Source of the DNA: Aphanomyces cochlioides
Lineage: Eukaryota; Oomycota; Saprolegniomycetes; Saprolegniales; Verrucalvaceae
Assembly (NCBI GenBank): GCA_019828595.1
Contig: JAHQRK010000004.1
Coordinates: 124,001-188,000 of the forward strand
Reading direction: 5' to 3'
DNA: 64,000 nt
Made by a program: the position numbers and the translations under genes. Shown one piece after another: positions 52,880 through 64,000 of the stretch (its first letter is position 1; each line of letters begins with the position of its first letter). The notes beneath the pieces were generated by a model. The model was not told the origin of the DNA, did no database searches, and worked only from the letters and a program-made list of their open reading frames with translations.

Positions 52880-55800
52880 TCTCTTGTGCTTGCCGTGTAG
52901 ATGACGGGATGGATGTCCCAGTCATCGGGCAGTTCGAGCTCGTAGTGCACTGGACTAATAACTTTCCGAATAGGGAATGGCCCCAACCAAGGGCAGCAAA
53001 GCTTCGGAGGGCCGCGAGGTCCTTTGACGACCGACCGATGCACGTAGGCTAGGTCGCTAACCGAATACACATTTGTATTTCCTCGGTTGTGTTTGTTGGC
53101 CTGACGGGCCTGTTTCGCTTGAGCACTGGCGATATTCTCGCGTAGGCGCAGTAACAATGATTCGCGTGACGACGCGAAATGTTCGACAGAAGCGGCTGTC
53201 CGCCGCGGAACGTCATCGGAGATTCCTCCCACACTTAAAACAGGACGGTCCACGTCCGTGGGAAGCCGCGGGTGCTTCAAATGCACCGCGTAGAAGGGCG
53301 TAAAGCCCGTTGACGCATGAACAGACGTGTTGTAAGCGAAACACGCTGTTGGCAACATGGAACTCCATGTTTTCGGCCTAGACAAGGCATAGCTTCGAAG
53401 GATGTCTTCGAGAACGCGATTCGCGCGTTCGGTCTGACCATCAGACTCCGGATGGTCCGAGCTGGACATCAGATATTTTCCACATGCTTCACAGAGTCAT
53501 CCAGCGGTAGTCATTTAAGTTTTTTTAAAGAAATCGTGGCTTAATCAAACCTTGAGTGGTTTCGACGTTCATTGAGGAAAGGCTTGCATATTTCTGATGT
53601 CTGTTTATACCTTTGCTAGAAGACAAGCGAACAAAGCACTCTTAATTTTTACATCGACGTCACGGGATTGACCATTTGATAGCTAATCCCATCAGAAACG
53701 TAGAGCGGGACAATGTAATACGCCCGCACGCTCTCCAGTATCTACAAATATCATCAGTACAAAACTCATTAGGATCAGATTTACCATCTTCCAACATAGC
53801 ATCTGCGATTCCATTTTCAATTTCTCGCTTGAATGATTTAAACACAGCAACGTCCAATGGCTGCAATAAATGTGTTGCATTGGACGGCAAACAAAGAAGA
53901 ATGACACCAAGTTTAACGTCGTCCCGCAGAGCGCGAACAGCGCTCGCCAAAAGTGGGACGTAAACCGAGGATCTCGATCCGAGACGATACTGGACGGGAG
54001 TCCAAAATGACAATAGACGTTGTCAAAGAAAAGGCGAGCTGACTGCTCCGCCGTAATGGATGCCTTGACAGGCAGCGCGATCAGGTACTTGGATGCGCGA
54101 TCGACAAGGGTGAAGATACCCGTATTGCCCGACTTGTCACGGGGCAAGCCAAAAATGAAGTCCATGCTGACGGACTCCCACAGTTCCAGTGGGACATCGA
54201 GGCTCTGTAGCGGAGCCTGGGAGCGTGGGGCGGCCTTGACGGCCTGACATACGCCACGCGATGCGACAAAACGTGCCACCGCATTATACAGGCGAGGCCA
54301 CCAGAAGGAGCGAGCGACAGACAAGTATGTATTTTCGCGACCGAAATGGCCGGCGCTCGGAGTGTCATGGAATTCGCGGATGATCTCCGCACGAAGAGCC
54401 GGGTCACACGGCACAGCCACTCTCGGGGCGTCCCCCGGGGTGACCGCGTACCACAACAGGTCGGCGTGGAAGGTGAAACGTCCGATCTCGACTATCTTGG
54501 TCGAGAGTGATTTGCCAGCGGTAATATCATCAATCGTCCGGCTAAGTGCAGGATCGAGGCTATACGCTCCTCGAATGCGATCAAACAAGTCCAAACGGAC
54601 TTCGGATAGGGCAGACAGGCAGGGAGGTTCCTCCTCCGCTGGACGGCGCGATAGCGCGTCTGCAATGACGTTGGTACGACCTGGTTTGTACTCAACAGTC
54701 ATGTTGTATTCCGCGAAAAACGCGAGCCACCTGGCCATCCGGTCAGAGATGTGCGGCGAGTTCACAGCAGTCCGCAAGGACGCGTGATCCGTGTAGACCG
54801 TAAACGGCTTCAAGCCGAGAAGGTAGATGCGGAATTTGACCAAGGCGTATTTCATCGCCAGTAATTCGAGGTCATGGACCGGATAATTGCGCTCAGCAGC
54901 GCGCAGCTGGCGTGACTGATAGGAGACGGGTCGGTCACGACCCTCGTCATCCTTTTGCATGAGGCAGCAACCTATTGCTCACACAGATGCATCACAAACG
55001 ACCGAGAATGGTCGATTGAAGTCAGGCAACGCCAGGATCGGCGCTTGCGTGAGGCTGGCTTTGATGCCGTCAAAAGCCTCTTGACATTCTTGTGTCCAGT
55101 CCCACTGGACATCCTTCATTAGTAGCCGCGTCAGCGGCGTTGCGATGTCGGCAAAGTTCTTTGAAAACTTGTGTAGGTAGGTCGCAAGACCAAGCCAGCT
55201 GTGGAGCTCTGTCACAGTGGCCGGGACAGGCCAAGTTGTGATCGTGGTGACTTTGGCCGGGTCTGGCCGACATCCATTGATACCAACATACTCCCCGAGT
55301 ACGGGTATTTCTTCAACGCCAAACATACACTTCTGTAAGTTGGCATACAATCCTGCATCTCGCAGCGTCTGAAAGACCTGCCGCAGGTGTCCAAAATGGA
55401 CTTGCACGTCGGTGCGATTCTTGTCTGCACGGCTGTGCACGTATATGTCGTCGAAATACGACGGCTCAAAGACGCGCAGCTGGCGCAACTTCTGCGTGAC
55501 CATTCGGTTGAAGGTCGCTGGGGCATTAGCGAGCCCTTGTGGCATCACAAGCCACTCCCACCGCATGCCCGATGGCGTCGAGCTGTCTTGGGAATGTCAC
55601 ATGTGCGCATGAGGATTTGATAGAATCCATCGCGCAGATCGATCGTTGAAAAGATCGTCGAGCCACCCATGCTGTCAATGATGACATCTTTTCTGGGAAT
55701 CGGCGTTTGCGCCGGGATGGTGGCTGCGTTCAGCTTGTTATAAGCATGAACGATTCGCCAAGAACCGCTAGGCTTCTTGACGCAGAAGGTCGGACTCGAG

Positions 55801-56549
55801 TGTGGCGACGTACTCTCCCGTACGTGCCCCGCCTTCATGCGTGCGGCGAAGAAGGAGTCGATGAACTCGACTTGCTCACGTGGCAGTGGCCACTGTCGAG
55901 TGACGCACCACTTTGTCTCTGGCGTCAGATCAATCTCATGACGCACGCCCTTGTCCTTGGGCAGTCTCGCGGGAACTTCCTCCGGGAAGATATCCTCGTA
56001 TTCCTTCACGAGGGGGTAAAACGGGCTCGTTCGGAGCCTATCCCATACGCGAGAGTGTGCTGGCGGTGTCTCGCCAGCTACGTCCGGATCCTCCGCGGAC
56101 GTCGTATAGAGGTCAATCTCATCGACACTCTGTATCACTGCGATACTGGTGATGCGCTGGGAGCGCAGAGCACTCCTAAACTCGGCAAAGCTCATCTCTT
56201 CGAGTTTGCATATTTCTTCAGCTGTCTTCGGCAGCTCAGTCAAGTCGCAATGCGACAAAATGACATCTTCAACAAAGACGCGCCCAGACACGGGCAGCGT
56301 CGGCATAGGACTGCGCTCCAACGCATCCTCTTCAGCAATCACGTCTCCGTGCACTCGGTCCGTCGGTGCACTCGCGAAGGAGACTTTAAGCCCGGTCCGT
56401 TGGGCATTACTCTTGTACACAGGCAACCCAGTCCGTCGGGTGTTTGCCCAAGTGTTGTTGAAGGCCTGACGACCGATATCTTCTTTTGAAGACATAGGAC
56501 CGCCCTGGCGTGTCGACTTTCCCGTAGCCGGGAGCTGACGCAGCGTAGC
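52880..56549 (-). pseudogene. Element B2 pol: RT, RNase H, integrase, broken
   Basis: Same order and motifs as in element B: RT (HSSPTFCVKKPSGSWRIVHA; YFDDIYVHS), RNase H, integrase. A 4-base deletion near 55580 shifts RT at a place different from the 1-base lesion in B, and the in-frame TGA after CDASV (near 54984) is shared with B. The integrase is cut at 53911 by the 441-bp transposase fragment and resumes at 53469 (MSSSDHPESDGQTERANRVL). The C-terminus departs from B after WDIHPVIYT. Confidence 0.85.
53470..53910 (-). mobile_element. Captured fragment of a pogo/Tigger-like DDE transposase gene
   Basis: Clean 441-bp insertion: element B reads across the site without gap. The complement encodes LCLPSNATHLLQPLDVAVFK and SFKREIENGIADAM, the C-terminal catalytic-core style of DDE_1 (pogo/jerky) transposases, ending at a stop after FLMGLAIKWSIP. 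No terminal repeats or target duplication. A 3' gene piece, not a full transposon. Confidence 0.65.
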
Positions 56550-56551
56550 TA

Positions 56552-57997
56552 CCACCAGGGGTGGCCGACGATGATGCTGATGGCGAGCCGGTGGATATGT
56601 TCGCCTTGGGATTTAAATGCGACTTATTGCAGCTTCCACCGCCAGCCAACCGCACATCGTTCGCCGACGATATAAGCGATGGCGCTGATTCGTGGGACGG
56701 CATTGTGGAGCTGACTGATCGTATCCTCGCTCGCCTGACTTATTTCGGCGTGAGCATCTCGGCCCTGAAGAGGAAGTTCGGAAAATTTGCGACTGATTTC
56801 CTTGGCCATGTTGTGTCCCGCAGAGGATTGGAGGCGGGGCCGCGGAGTCTCGACGCTGTCCTGGCTGCGCCGTTCCCGAAGTGCCTCCGAGATATGCAGT
56901 CGTTTCTGGGCTCGCTGAATTTTTATAGCCGATTTATAGAGAATTACTCGATTTTGGCGAGCTGTCTGTATGAGATCTCGGACGAAGAACTACGCCTTAG
57001 CTTGGTGTCGCCCGCTGCCGTTCGTGCGTTCGCTGACCTGAAGGCCGCCTACTCGTCGACACCGCTCCTGCGCCATGCCGATCCTGGCCGAGAGTTTCAC
57101 ATCCTGTTGTACACGACAACTTGGGCGATTTCGGCGACAGTCTGTCAGGACTATGATGGAGTGCTGCATCCCGTGAGGTTCTGTGGTTGGACTCTGAAGG
57201 GCGGCGAGCCGCGTTACGAGGAATGGGCAAAGGAGGCTCTTGCTCTGCTGCGTGTCGTCAAGGTTTGCTACTACGAGTTGCGCAACATGCAGCTGGTGGT
57301 GTACAGTCGCCATGGCCTCTTGAAATGGATCCTGGCCGACAAGCATGGCAAAGCCGATCATCTGCCGTGGGCTGCAATCTTGTCGCCGTGGACGATTCGC
57401 GTGGAACAAGTGGTCGAGTTGGACGAACGATGGGCCCTGCCGATTCGTTTGATGGACATACTGCACCCCCCAGATGCGTTGACACTGGCTGATATGGACG
57501 TGTACAAGCCCAACAAAGCCAAGGATGTGCAAGTCTCCCAACGGCAAGCCGCTCTGCCACGATTCGACCCCGACGAACGGGCTGTGGTGATCGCCTTTGA
57601 TGGTGCTATTAAAGCAAAGGAGAAGTTCAGAAGCTATGGCTTTGTGATTTGGCAACTTCCCGGCTGGAGCGTACTGTGGGTAGAAAATGGGGTCCTCGCC
57701 GATGCGACGGTTAACCTTGCGGAGTACAGTGGACTGATTGCGGCTCTGGAGCGTACCTTGAGGCTGAGACTGGCGAACCCAGTGATATTTGGCGACTCCT
57801 GCTTAGTCATCCACCAAGTACTGGGGTTGATGCAGAGCTAGCAATCCCACCTGCAGAGCTGCCTCGATCGGGTCCGTGCGCTGCGGGACCAAGCGACTGG
57901 GGTGGAATTTCACCACGTGAAGCAGGAATGGAACGGCGCTGCTGATCTACTGGCTGGACTCGCGCTGCAAGACCGCTCTGGAGGGCAAGTGCTGGAG
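56552..57997 (+). mobile_element. Captured RT/RNase H fragment of the element-A family, inserted in reverse
   Basis: Open plus-strand frame 56561-57841, collinear with element A pol: SFADDISDGADSWDGIVELT, FLGSLNFYSRFIENY, the degenerate first RNase H (HILLYTTTWAISATV) and the second RNase H (IAFDGA; LAEYSGLIAALE; FGDSCLVIHQV). A stop (TAG 57839-57841) follows LMQS, with further RNase H sequence to 57997. It replaces two bases of the B-type sequence. No LTR, no duplication. Lacks the 18-bp inverted insertion of element A, so it comes from a different copy. Confidence 0.85.
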
Positions 57998-58000
57998 TGC

Positions 58001-58704
58001 TCATCGCCAGCTGGCGAGGGGATGGGCTCATTACTCTCCATGCCCATATGGCTTTTGAGAAAGTCGGGGCCGACCTCGTGAATGGTCTTGGCCCGCCAGT
58101 TTATGCAGGGCTGGTGTTTCTCCAACCAGCCCATGCCTAGGATGAGGTCCCAGCGCTCATCTAGGTCTATAACGAAGTAGTCTTCCAGACTACTGAACGT
58201 GCCAACCTGTGTTAACAGGCGCACTGATCTCTTGGGTGCGGTCACTACTGACCCATCACCCAACTTGACGCGCACAGTCTCAGTCAGAGACGTGACGCTG
58301 TCGACCTCGGCATAGAGGCTCTCATTCTCTTCGAGCGACTGTCGACGGGCAAAATTCTTCGACGCTCCACAGTCGATTAAGACTCGGAGCTTTCGGGAGA
58401 AGCCCTCCACGGGCATCTCGACATGCAGCATCGTAGTATGCTGTCCCAGTTGACACAGTAATGTGTCAGAGGCTAGGTTCTGACGAACAGGCGGTATGCC
58501 GGAACGCTCTTCATCAGAGCCTAGAGTTGTCCCAGTAGGTCGCCTCGCGCCTACTGGGAGTTCTCTTTCCCCTGGTGATGGCCATAGCCACGCCCACGCC
58601 CACGATAGGCGCCACCGCGCGAGCGGTGTGGGGAGTAATTCGGGTTCTTCCTCGCCTGCGAAGGCTGAGGGCATTTTCTTGCAAAGTGACCTGTCTGGCC
58701 ACAA
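58001..58704 (-). pseudogene. Element B2 protease region of pol, cut by the captured fragment
   Basis: Reads as in element B with LIDCGASKNFARRQSLEENE and WDLILGMGWLEKHQP, then runs into the foreign insertion at 57997. Overlaps gag at 58551-58704. Confidence 0.8.
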
Positions 58705-59690
58705 TTGAAACAGCGGCGCTCTTCACCAGAGGCCGCTTCCATGCGCGAGATCTCCATGTTTGCTGAGACATCGTGGGATCCGCCGGAAGAGCGCGCCAAA
58801 CCGCGCGAATGTTCCGTGTTCAGCGCGATACTGATTGCCTCATTGAACCTTTGAGGCTGCAAACGGAAAAGTTCGTCACGAGCTGGGCCTTGATTTAGGC
58901 CGTACATAAAGACCGAGACTCGACCGATCTCGTCGATCTTGCAGGAGTTCTCGAAGGACCCGAGGATGGAACGAAGTTCGTTCACATACTCCTGAATCGT
59001 TCCCTTGCCTTGCTTGGCTTGGTTGAACTTTGCGCGATAGCGCATTTCGACGTTCGAGTGAACGTACTGCTCCTTGAGTTGTTCAACCAAGGATTCGAAC
59101 GTGGGGAAGGCCTCGTCGTCCAACACGTGGAGGTTGTAGGCCCAGTCTCGGTCTCGACCCTGCAAGTGGGATAGCGCGAAAGCAACGTGCAGTGTCTCGT
59201 TCGTTACGAGCTGGGCGCGAAGGGAGAGTTTCACTTCGGAAACCCAGCGGAACAGGTGCTCGTCCGCGGCACCGCCATACTTTGACACTTCGAGCTTCAG
59301 AGGTCGGTCACGCGACACTCTGGAGTCGATGAAGATGTCGTCAATTCCCGGTGAGGGGTTTTCGGATCGTCTGGCTAGGTCAGCCAGGTCCCTGTTGGAC
59401 TCTTCAAGGCTGGCGATCTTTGCCGTGGCCTTCAACAGGTCTGCTTCGTAGAGCAACACCGCCTCTTCTTGAGTGCGTTGCGCAGCGGCATGGGCCGCAG
59501 ACTGCGCGGTTGCTTCGCCATGCAGGCGGAAGCTCTCAATGACCATGATCTGGTCTTGTGGGTTCACCCCACTGAACAATCCCCGAACGATGTTCTCGGG
59601 GATCAAGCGAAGCAGCTCGGTCAGAGTAGCTTGCTGTTCGGGTGAGAAGTGGGAAACGTCCATCGTCGACGTTGCGGGCGCAGCGTCCAT
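58551..59690 (-). CDS. Element B2 gag polyprotein
   Basis: 379 residues, open; same domains as element B gag: helical N-terminus, capsid-like domain, CCHC knuckle CFNCGQTGHFARKC, Arg/Gly-rich tail ending in HHQGKENSQ. Scattered substitutions relative to B (for example ATAKIASLEE versus AMARIAGLEE), mostly conservative, so gag has been under constraint since the copies parted. Confidence 0.85.
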   Translation of the reverse strand: MDAAPATSTMDVSHFSPEQQATLTELLRLIPENIVRGLFSGVNPQDQIMVIESFRLHGEATAQSAAHAAAQRTQEEAVLLYEADLLKATAKIASLEESNRDLADLARRSENPSPGIDDIFIDSRVSRDRPLKLEVSKYGGAADEHLFRWVSEVKLSLRAQLVTNETLHVAFALSHLQGRDRDWAYNLHVLDDEAFPTFESLVEQLKEQYVHSNVEMRYRAKFNQAKQGKGTIQEYVNELRSILGSFENSCKIDEIGRVSVFMYGLNQGPARDELFRLQPQRFNEAISIALNTEHSRGLARSSGGSHDVSANMEISRMEAASGEERRCFNCGQTGHFARKCPQPSQARKNPNYSPHRSRGGAYRGRGRGYGHHQGKENSQ

Positions 59691-59719
59691 GGTCCTGGAC
59701 GAACTAGAGTGCTACCAGG

Positions 59720-59982
59720 TGTAACCGGGCGCAGAGGATGTCAGGCGCGTGTGAACTGCGACTGAAGTGTAAGAGTGAATTAAAATTAAAGCAACCTAAG
59801 TCTTGTTCCTATCTTGTTTCTCGTTGGCTATCGCACAGCCTCGCTAGGAGCTTCAACTTCTGTGGCCTCCCAAGGCCAGTCGTTCACATAGCAGAGCGCG
59901 GGGAACCGCTACTGCAGGGCGCCAGGTCTATGCGCAGACCGCGCCCTCATCTTATGTACCTGCCAGATATGGCACGGTTACA
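59720..59982 (-). repeat. Element B2 5' LTR (263 bp)
   Basis: Ends TGTAAC/GTTACA; primer-binding site two bases inside (59698-59717). Its outer bases supply TAA that closes the Copia frame. Confidence 0.9.
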
Positions 59983-62900
59983 TGATTGCTGCCACGAACG
60001 CTCGTAATGAGGTTTTGTTTGCTGGTTTCGTCAATACATCGGCCATCATTGCTGCTGACGCCACGAATACCATGTTGAGAGCTCCAGAATGGGTGAGTTG
60101 CCGCAAGAAATGGTGCCGGACGTCAATGTGCTTTGTCCGTTCGTTCGCTGCGGATGAATTTGCAGTCGAGATGGCTGACATGTTATCACAATACAGCACC
60201 ACATTGTCTTGAGCAAAGCCCATGTCGGTTAGTAAACCACGTAGCCAAACGCTTTCCCGGGCGGCTTCAGCTGCGGCAATGTATTCAGCTTCACAGCTCG
60301 ACATGGCTGTTATTCGCTGTCTGACGCTCTTCCACATGAGAGGACCACCCAAGAAGGACCACAAAAAACCTGTTGTCGATCTTCGATCAGGGCGTGTAGC
60401 CCAACTAGCATCACTGTAGCCTTCCAAATTCATGGCTGTTCGGCCATAAATGATGCCATGACGGACCGTTCCAGCGATGTAGCGGAGCACTCTCTTTGCG
60501 CCAACGAGGTGAGGCTCACGGGGGGCATGTAGGTGTCGAGATAGTCGTTGCACAGCATGCGCAATGTCAGGACGAGTGCAAACCATCAAATATACCAACG
60601 AACCAATCAGAGCTCGATACTCTCCTTGATCTACTATTGGTTGATTTTCATCGAACCACGAGTCATCAGTTTCAGGAATTTCTGGAGTTGTAACCGGATT
60701 ACAAGATAGCATTCCAAAACGTTCGAGTACTTTGTCAGCGTATGCATCTTGTGACATGATCAAAGTACCATTGACCAAATTGCGTTCCACACGTATCCCA
60801 AGGATAAACTTGAGTGTTCCTTGACGTTTCAAAGCCATTTTCGTTTCCAATTCAGACAGGATATCGTTAACACGCACTTTTGAGGGTGCTGCGATAACAA
60901 AGTCATCAACATATGTTCCAAGTAGTTCCAGGTCACTCCCCTTTCCACGGGCAAACACACAGGGGCATGCAGGCTCTGTCTCCACCCAAGAGACACCACT
61001 TGTCGCGTACAATGCTCGCTCCAGGTACGTGCGCTTTGTTTAAGTCCGTAAAGAGCTTTGTTCAAGTGTGCTGCTTTGGAGCGGTCTGTCTCATAACCTT
61101 CCGGCTCGACAGCCCATATGGATTCATGCAGGTGGGCTTGAACATATGCGTTGTCGGCGTCCGCTTGCTCGAGCACCATATTTTTGGCAGTCGCAATAGC
61201 ACATATGGTGCGGACAGATGTCATTTTGATGACGTTCGAGGAAGTTTCACCATAGTCAACACCTTCCACTTGATTGAATCCTTTCGAAACCCACCGTGCT
61301 TTCCACCGGACAACATTTCCCTCAGCATCTGTTTTCCGGGCATATTTCCAGCGTCCACCAATAACTTTTCTTCCAGGTGGTGGAGTGCCAAGTGTCCATG
61401 TGTTTTGAGCCTTTAATTGTGCCACCTCACGTTCCTCAGCGGATTTCCAATGTTTCCAATCGGGTGAAGCCATAGCTTCTTTGTGACTATTTGGAACATC
61501 CAAGATCGAGACAGCCGCACAAGCAAAATCGACACCATCGACCCGGTAAAGTACGCCTTCGTCACCCAAAAATGAGTCGGCATGGTAGCCTTCTAGGTTC
61601 AGATTCAAGGGAATGCTGGCGAAACTTGCATTGTCCCGATACCGTTCGGGAATGTTCCTCTTACGTGCGGGTAGAGGCGCACTTTGCGGGACACGTGATG
61701 GTTGAGGTGTGTGTAAGTCAAAAGAGTCAAAATCTCGCGACCGTGCATCAAACTTTGAAGGAGTTGGTGCGTTGGGATCAAACTCGTCCATCGTTCGTTG
61801 TAATGCATCATTGGAGGACATGCTGCGAGTAATTGGACGACGGAAGTGGCTTTGTGCTGTGGTGGGTATGCCCGTTGCCAAAGATGTTTGACGGGGATGT
61901 CTGAAGTGGCTAGCCGATACTGGTATGCGAGACGGCTTTGGTTCATTTTTGGCGCTGATTGTTGTATGTCTCGTTTGTTGTGTAGCTCGAACGTTACTAT
62001 TAATAGTTTCACTCTCGTCCATACTAGTAGCTGGGGTGAACATATTCCGCATATTGTCCATGGCACGAGTGGCTGTTGATGTTGCTGTTCTTAGGAAAGA
62101 CGGAACGATTCCTGATGCTGTAGTGTGCTGGGTGTTGAGGGGGAGCTCAATTTCATCATCATCGTCGTCGTCATCGTAGTCAATCATAGATGGTAAGGTT
62201 GGTTCACCAAAGAATTCGTCCTCAAAGAACTTTACATGCACACCATGAGTCACCAACTGCCTTTCAACATCGTAGAGTTTGTAGGCCTTCATGTTCTCCA
62301 TGTACCCGAGCATCATGCATAGTGTTGCCTTAGGTGCAAGTTTGTTGCGTCTCTCGGGTGCCTTAACCATGTTGAAACATTTGCAACCGAAGACGCGCAT
62401 ATTTGCGAGGATTGGCTTGTGCCCATTGAACAACTCAATTGGAGTTTTGATGGCCTTGCTGGTATGCAGTATGCGATTGGTAATAAAAGTTGCTGTGTTG
62501 ATAGCCTCAGCCCACCATCTACGAGCCATTCGGGCGTGTGTTAGCATTGCAAGAGCCATTTCCATCAAGGTGCGGTGCGCTCGCTCTGCTACACCATTCT
62601 GCCATTGATTGTCGGCGGCTGACATTTCATGTCTAATTCCCTTGGTCGCCAACCAAGAGTTAAACAATGCACTGTTGAATTCAGATCCGCCATCGGTGCG
62701 TAAGATCTTGACATTACGACCTGTTTGGCGTTCAGACAGGGCCACAATTTCCTCAAAATTTGCAGCTTGTGTGCTTGCGTCGGTTGAATGGACGAAGCGA
62801 ACAATCTTGTAGCCACTCGCATCGTCGACGTACACGGTGTAAAATCTACGCCCTCCCACTGATGCAGTTGGTAAAGGTCCCTTGGTGTCAGAGTGCCAGC

Positions 62901-64000
62901 ACTCTCCAGGCTGAAATGTGCGTGTGCTGGTCTTTGGTGCCGTAATTCTATGCATCTTTGCACGTGGACAGTCCAGGCAAGTGTGCTTTAGATCACTCAG
63001 AGTTGTAGGTACACCAAGGCCTGCATTGGCACAAGATCTGAGCGCTGCAATGGGGATATGACCGATCCGATTGTGCCATAGAGTCGAGGATTCATCAGTG
63101 GTAAGGTTGGCATGATCGTACAGAATAGTTCCATGAAGAATGTAGAGACGTTGATCACTACTCAAAGATGCTGAGACCACTGGCTCGCCGTAGCGATAGA
63201 TGGTGCATTTCCCGTTTTCAAATTGCACTGAAACATCTCTTGTTGAACGCATCAAAGCTGGTATGGACAGCAGGGTTGATGGCATTCCATCGACTAAGAG
63301 TACCTCGGAAAGGGTAAGTTTTTTGCCACAAGGTGTGACAACAGTCATTTTCCCCATTCTTGTAGCGGTAGCGTGTTCACCATTTGCCACAACGACTCGA
63401 CGATGGCAAGGTATGTCATCAAATAGATGTCCCAATTGCCCAGTCATATGGGAAGATGCCCCTGAGTCCACTATCACTCGACTAGACTTCTCATCGTTCG
63501 ACGCTTGTGCACTGTGGGCCATCTCAGTGGCTTTCATGTCTTGTGAAGTCTCCTCAACTTCGGATAAAGCAGCTTCCTCAATCAACAAATCAATAACTCC
63601 AGCAATAGGTTTACCATCCATCGCTTCAAATCTATCATCAACCATATGACCACCATGACTTGATACACAGTCCATCCAAGTCCACCATTCAAAATCCCCC
63701 ATAGGTTCCATAGGTGTAAAGTCCATAGCAGTAAAAAGGTAAATATCGTCATTGGCAAGATTTGAATTGGACGTGAAGTTTGGTTGACGACCCATGGTGT
63801 TCTCATCGGACGCCTTCTTCCGACATTCATTTTTCCAATGTCCATCCTTGCCACAGTAATGGCAGCTCCCGTTGCGACGTTTGCTGTTGCCAGCACCATT
63901 GTTGTTGTTACCGCCGCCTCTTCCTTTTCCTCGGGCCCCCGTTCCACGATTGCCACCACCACGGCCAGCGGGATTGCGATTACTTGATGAAGGATTACCA
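59983..64000 (-). CDS. Copia gag-pol polyprotein, 5' partial, one frameshift
   Basis: The frame is open from the right edge. Asn/Gly/Arg-rich gag end; zinc knuckle CHYCGKDGHWKNEC; protease VIVDSGASSHMTG; integrase with HNRIGHIPIAAL, CLDCPRAKMH, Asp in WHSDTKGPLP, Asp in LRTDGGSEFN and Glu in QNGVAERAHRTLME. An acidic linker (DDDDDDDEIELP) follows. RT (RWKARWVSKGFNQVEGVDYG; QADADNAYVQAHLHESIW) shifts by one base near 60978 before YVDDFVIAAP. RNase H (GYSDASWATRPDRRSTTGF; SSCEAEYIAAAEAARES; CDNMSAI; HIDVRHHFLRQ) ends at FVAAIM, where B2 is inserted. Copies the element RNA into DNA and integrates it. Apart from the shift and the B2 insertion all motifs are present. Confidence 0.88.

Larger units (their letters stand above)
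51178..59982 (-). mobile_element. Element B2: second copy of the element-B family, nested in Copia and carrying two foreign fragments
   Basis: LTRs 51178-51439 and 59720-59982 (TGTAAC...GTTACA), with the TGATT target duplication at 51173-51177 and 59983-59987. Near-identical to element B through gag and pol, but with extra DNA at 53470-53910 and 56552-57997. It keeps a full antisense gene region (51590-52860) that is mostly lost in B. Several LTR differences are visible, more than in element B, so B2 inserted earlier. Confidence 0.92.
50932..64000 (-). mobile_element. Ty1/Copia LTR retrotransposon, 5' part beyond the window, split by element B2
   Basis: Gag zinc knuckle, protease, integrase, RT, RNase H in Copia order run from the right edge to 59983. 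The reading frame then continues after B2 at 51177-51057, followed directly by a polypurine tract (GGTTAGGGGAG, complement of 51052-51062) and a putative LTR. Removing B2 and one TGATT restores the ORF. Only one frameshift was seen in pol, so the element was nearly intact before B2 landed. Confidence 0.85.

Overview
The window looks like nuclear DNA of an oomycete, most likely a saprolegnialean such as Aphanomyces. This is an inference from four things: GT-AG introns of only about 41-54 bases, an oomycete-type initiator just upstream of a start codon, secreted GH10 xylanases carrying a CBM1, and Ty3/Gypsy and Ty1/Copia elements of the kind seen in these genomes. There is no sign of bacterial or organellar organisation, and I saw no tRNA, rRNA or CRISPR.

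Layout. (1) 1-12840 is an array of copies of one multigene family encoding a polytopic membrane protein of unknown function (called FAM here). It has six exons and conserved intron positions. Only the first copy (1-1708, minus, cut by the window edge) reads open throughout; the others are pseudogenes or fragments. A palindrome with 2,559-bp arms (4063-6621 and 7882-10440) lies inside this array. (2) 12998-15315 holds a coiled-coil reading-frame remnant and a 0.9-kb sequence with inverted ends. (3) 15316-27054 is a complete 11.7-kb Ty3/Gypsy element (element A, minus strand) with 735-bp LTRs, an AATAG target duplication, two RNase H domains and three extra genes on the opposite strand. (4) 27160-41218 holds further FAM relics. 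One is split by a 6-kb Gypsy element (element B, 29877-35848, duplication CTTGG), and several small inverted-repeat elements are interspersed. (5) 41409-50931 is the only stretch of ordinary single-copy genes: two convergent CBM1-GH10 xylanases flanking a secreted Ser/Pro/Tyr-rich beta-trefoil protein and an acyl-protein thioesterase. (6) 50932-64000 is a Copia element (minus strand, running off the right edge) split by a second element-B copy (B2, 51178-59982, duplication TGATT). B2 itself carries two captured fragments: a pogo-like transposase piece and a reverse transcriptase/RNase H piece of the element-A family.

How it fits together. The xylanases are secreted plant-cell-wall hydrolases. 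Their catalytic halves share a 311-bp identical tract, which points to gene conversion. The rest is a TE-driven region in which the membrane family expands and decays. The most unusual signal is that two different Gypsy families carry, between pol and the 3' LTR and antisense to pol, spliced genes for coiled-coil proteins; those of element A also have Cys/His-rich segments.

All sequence comparisons were made by eye. Family assignments rest on motifs, not on database searches.
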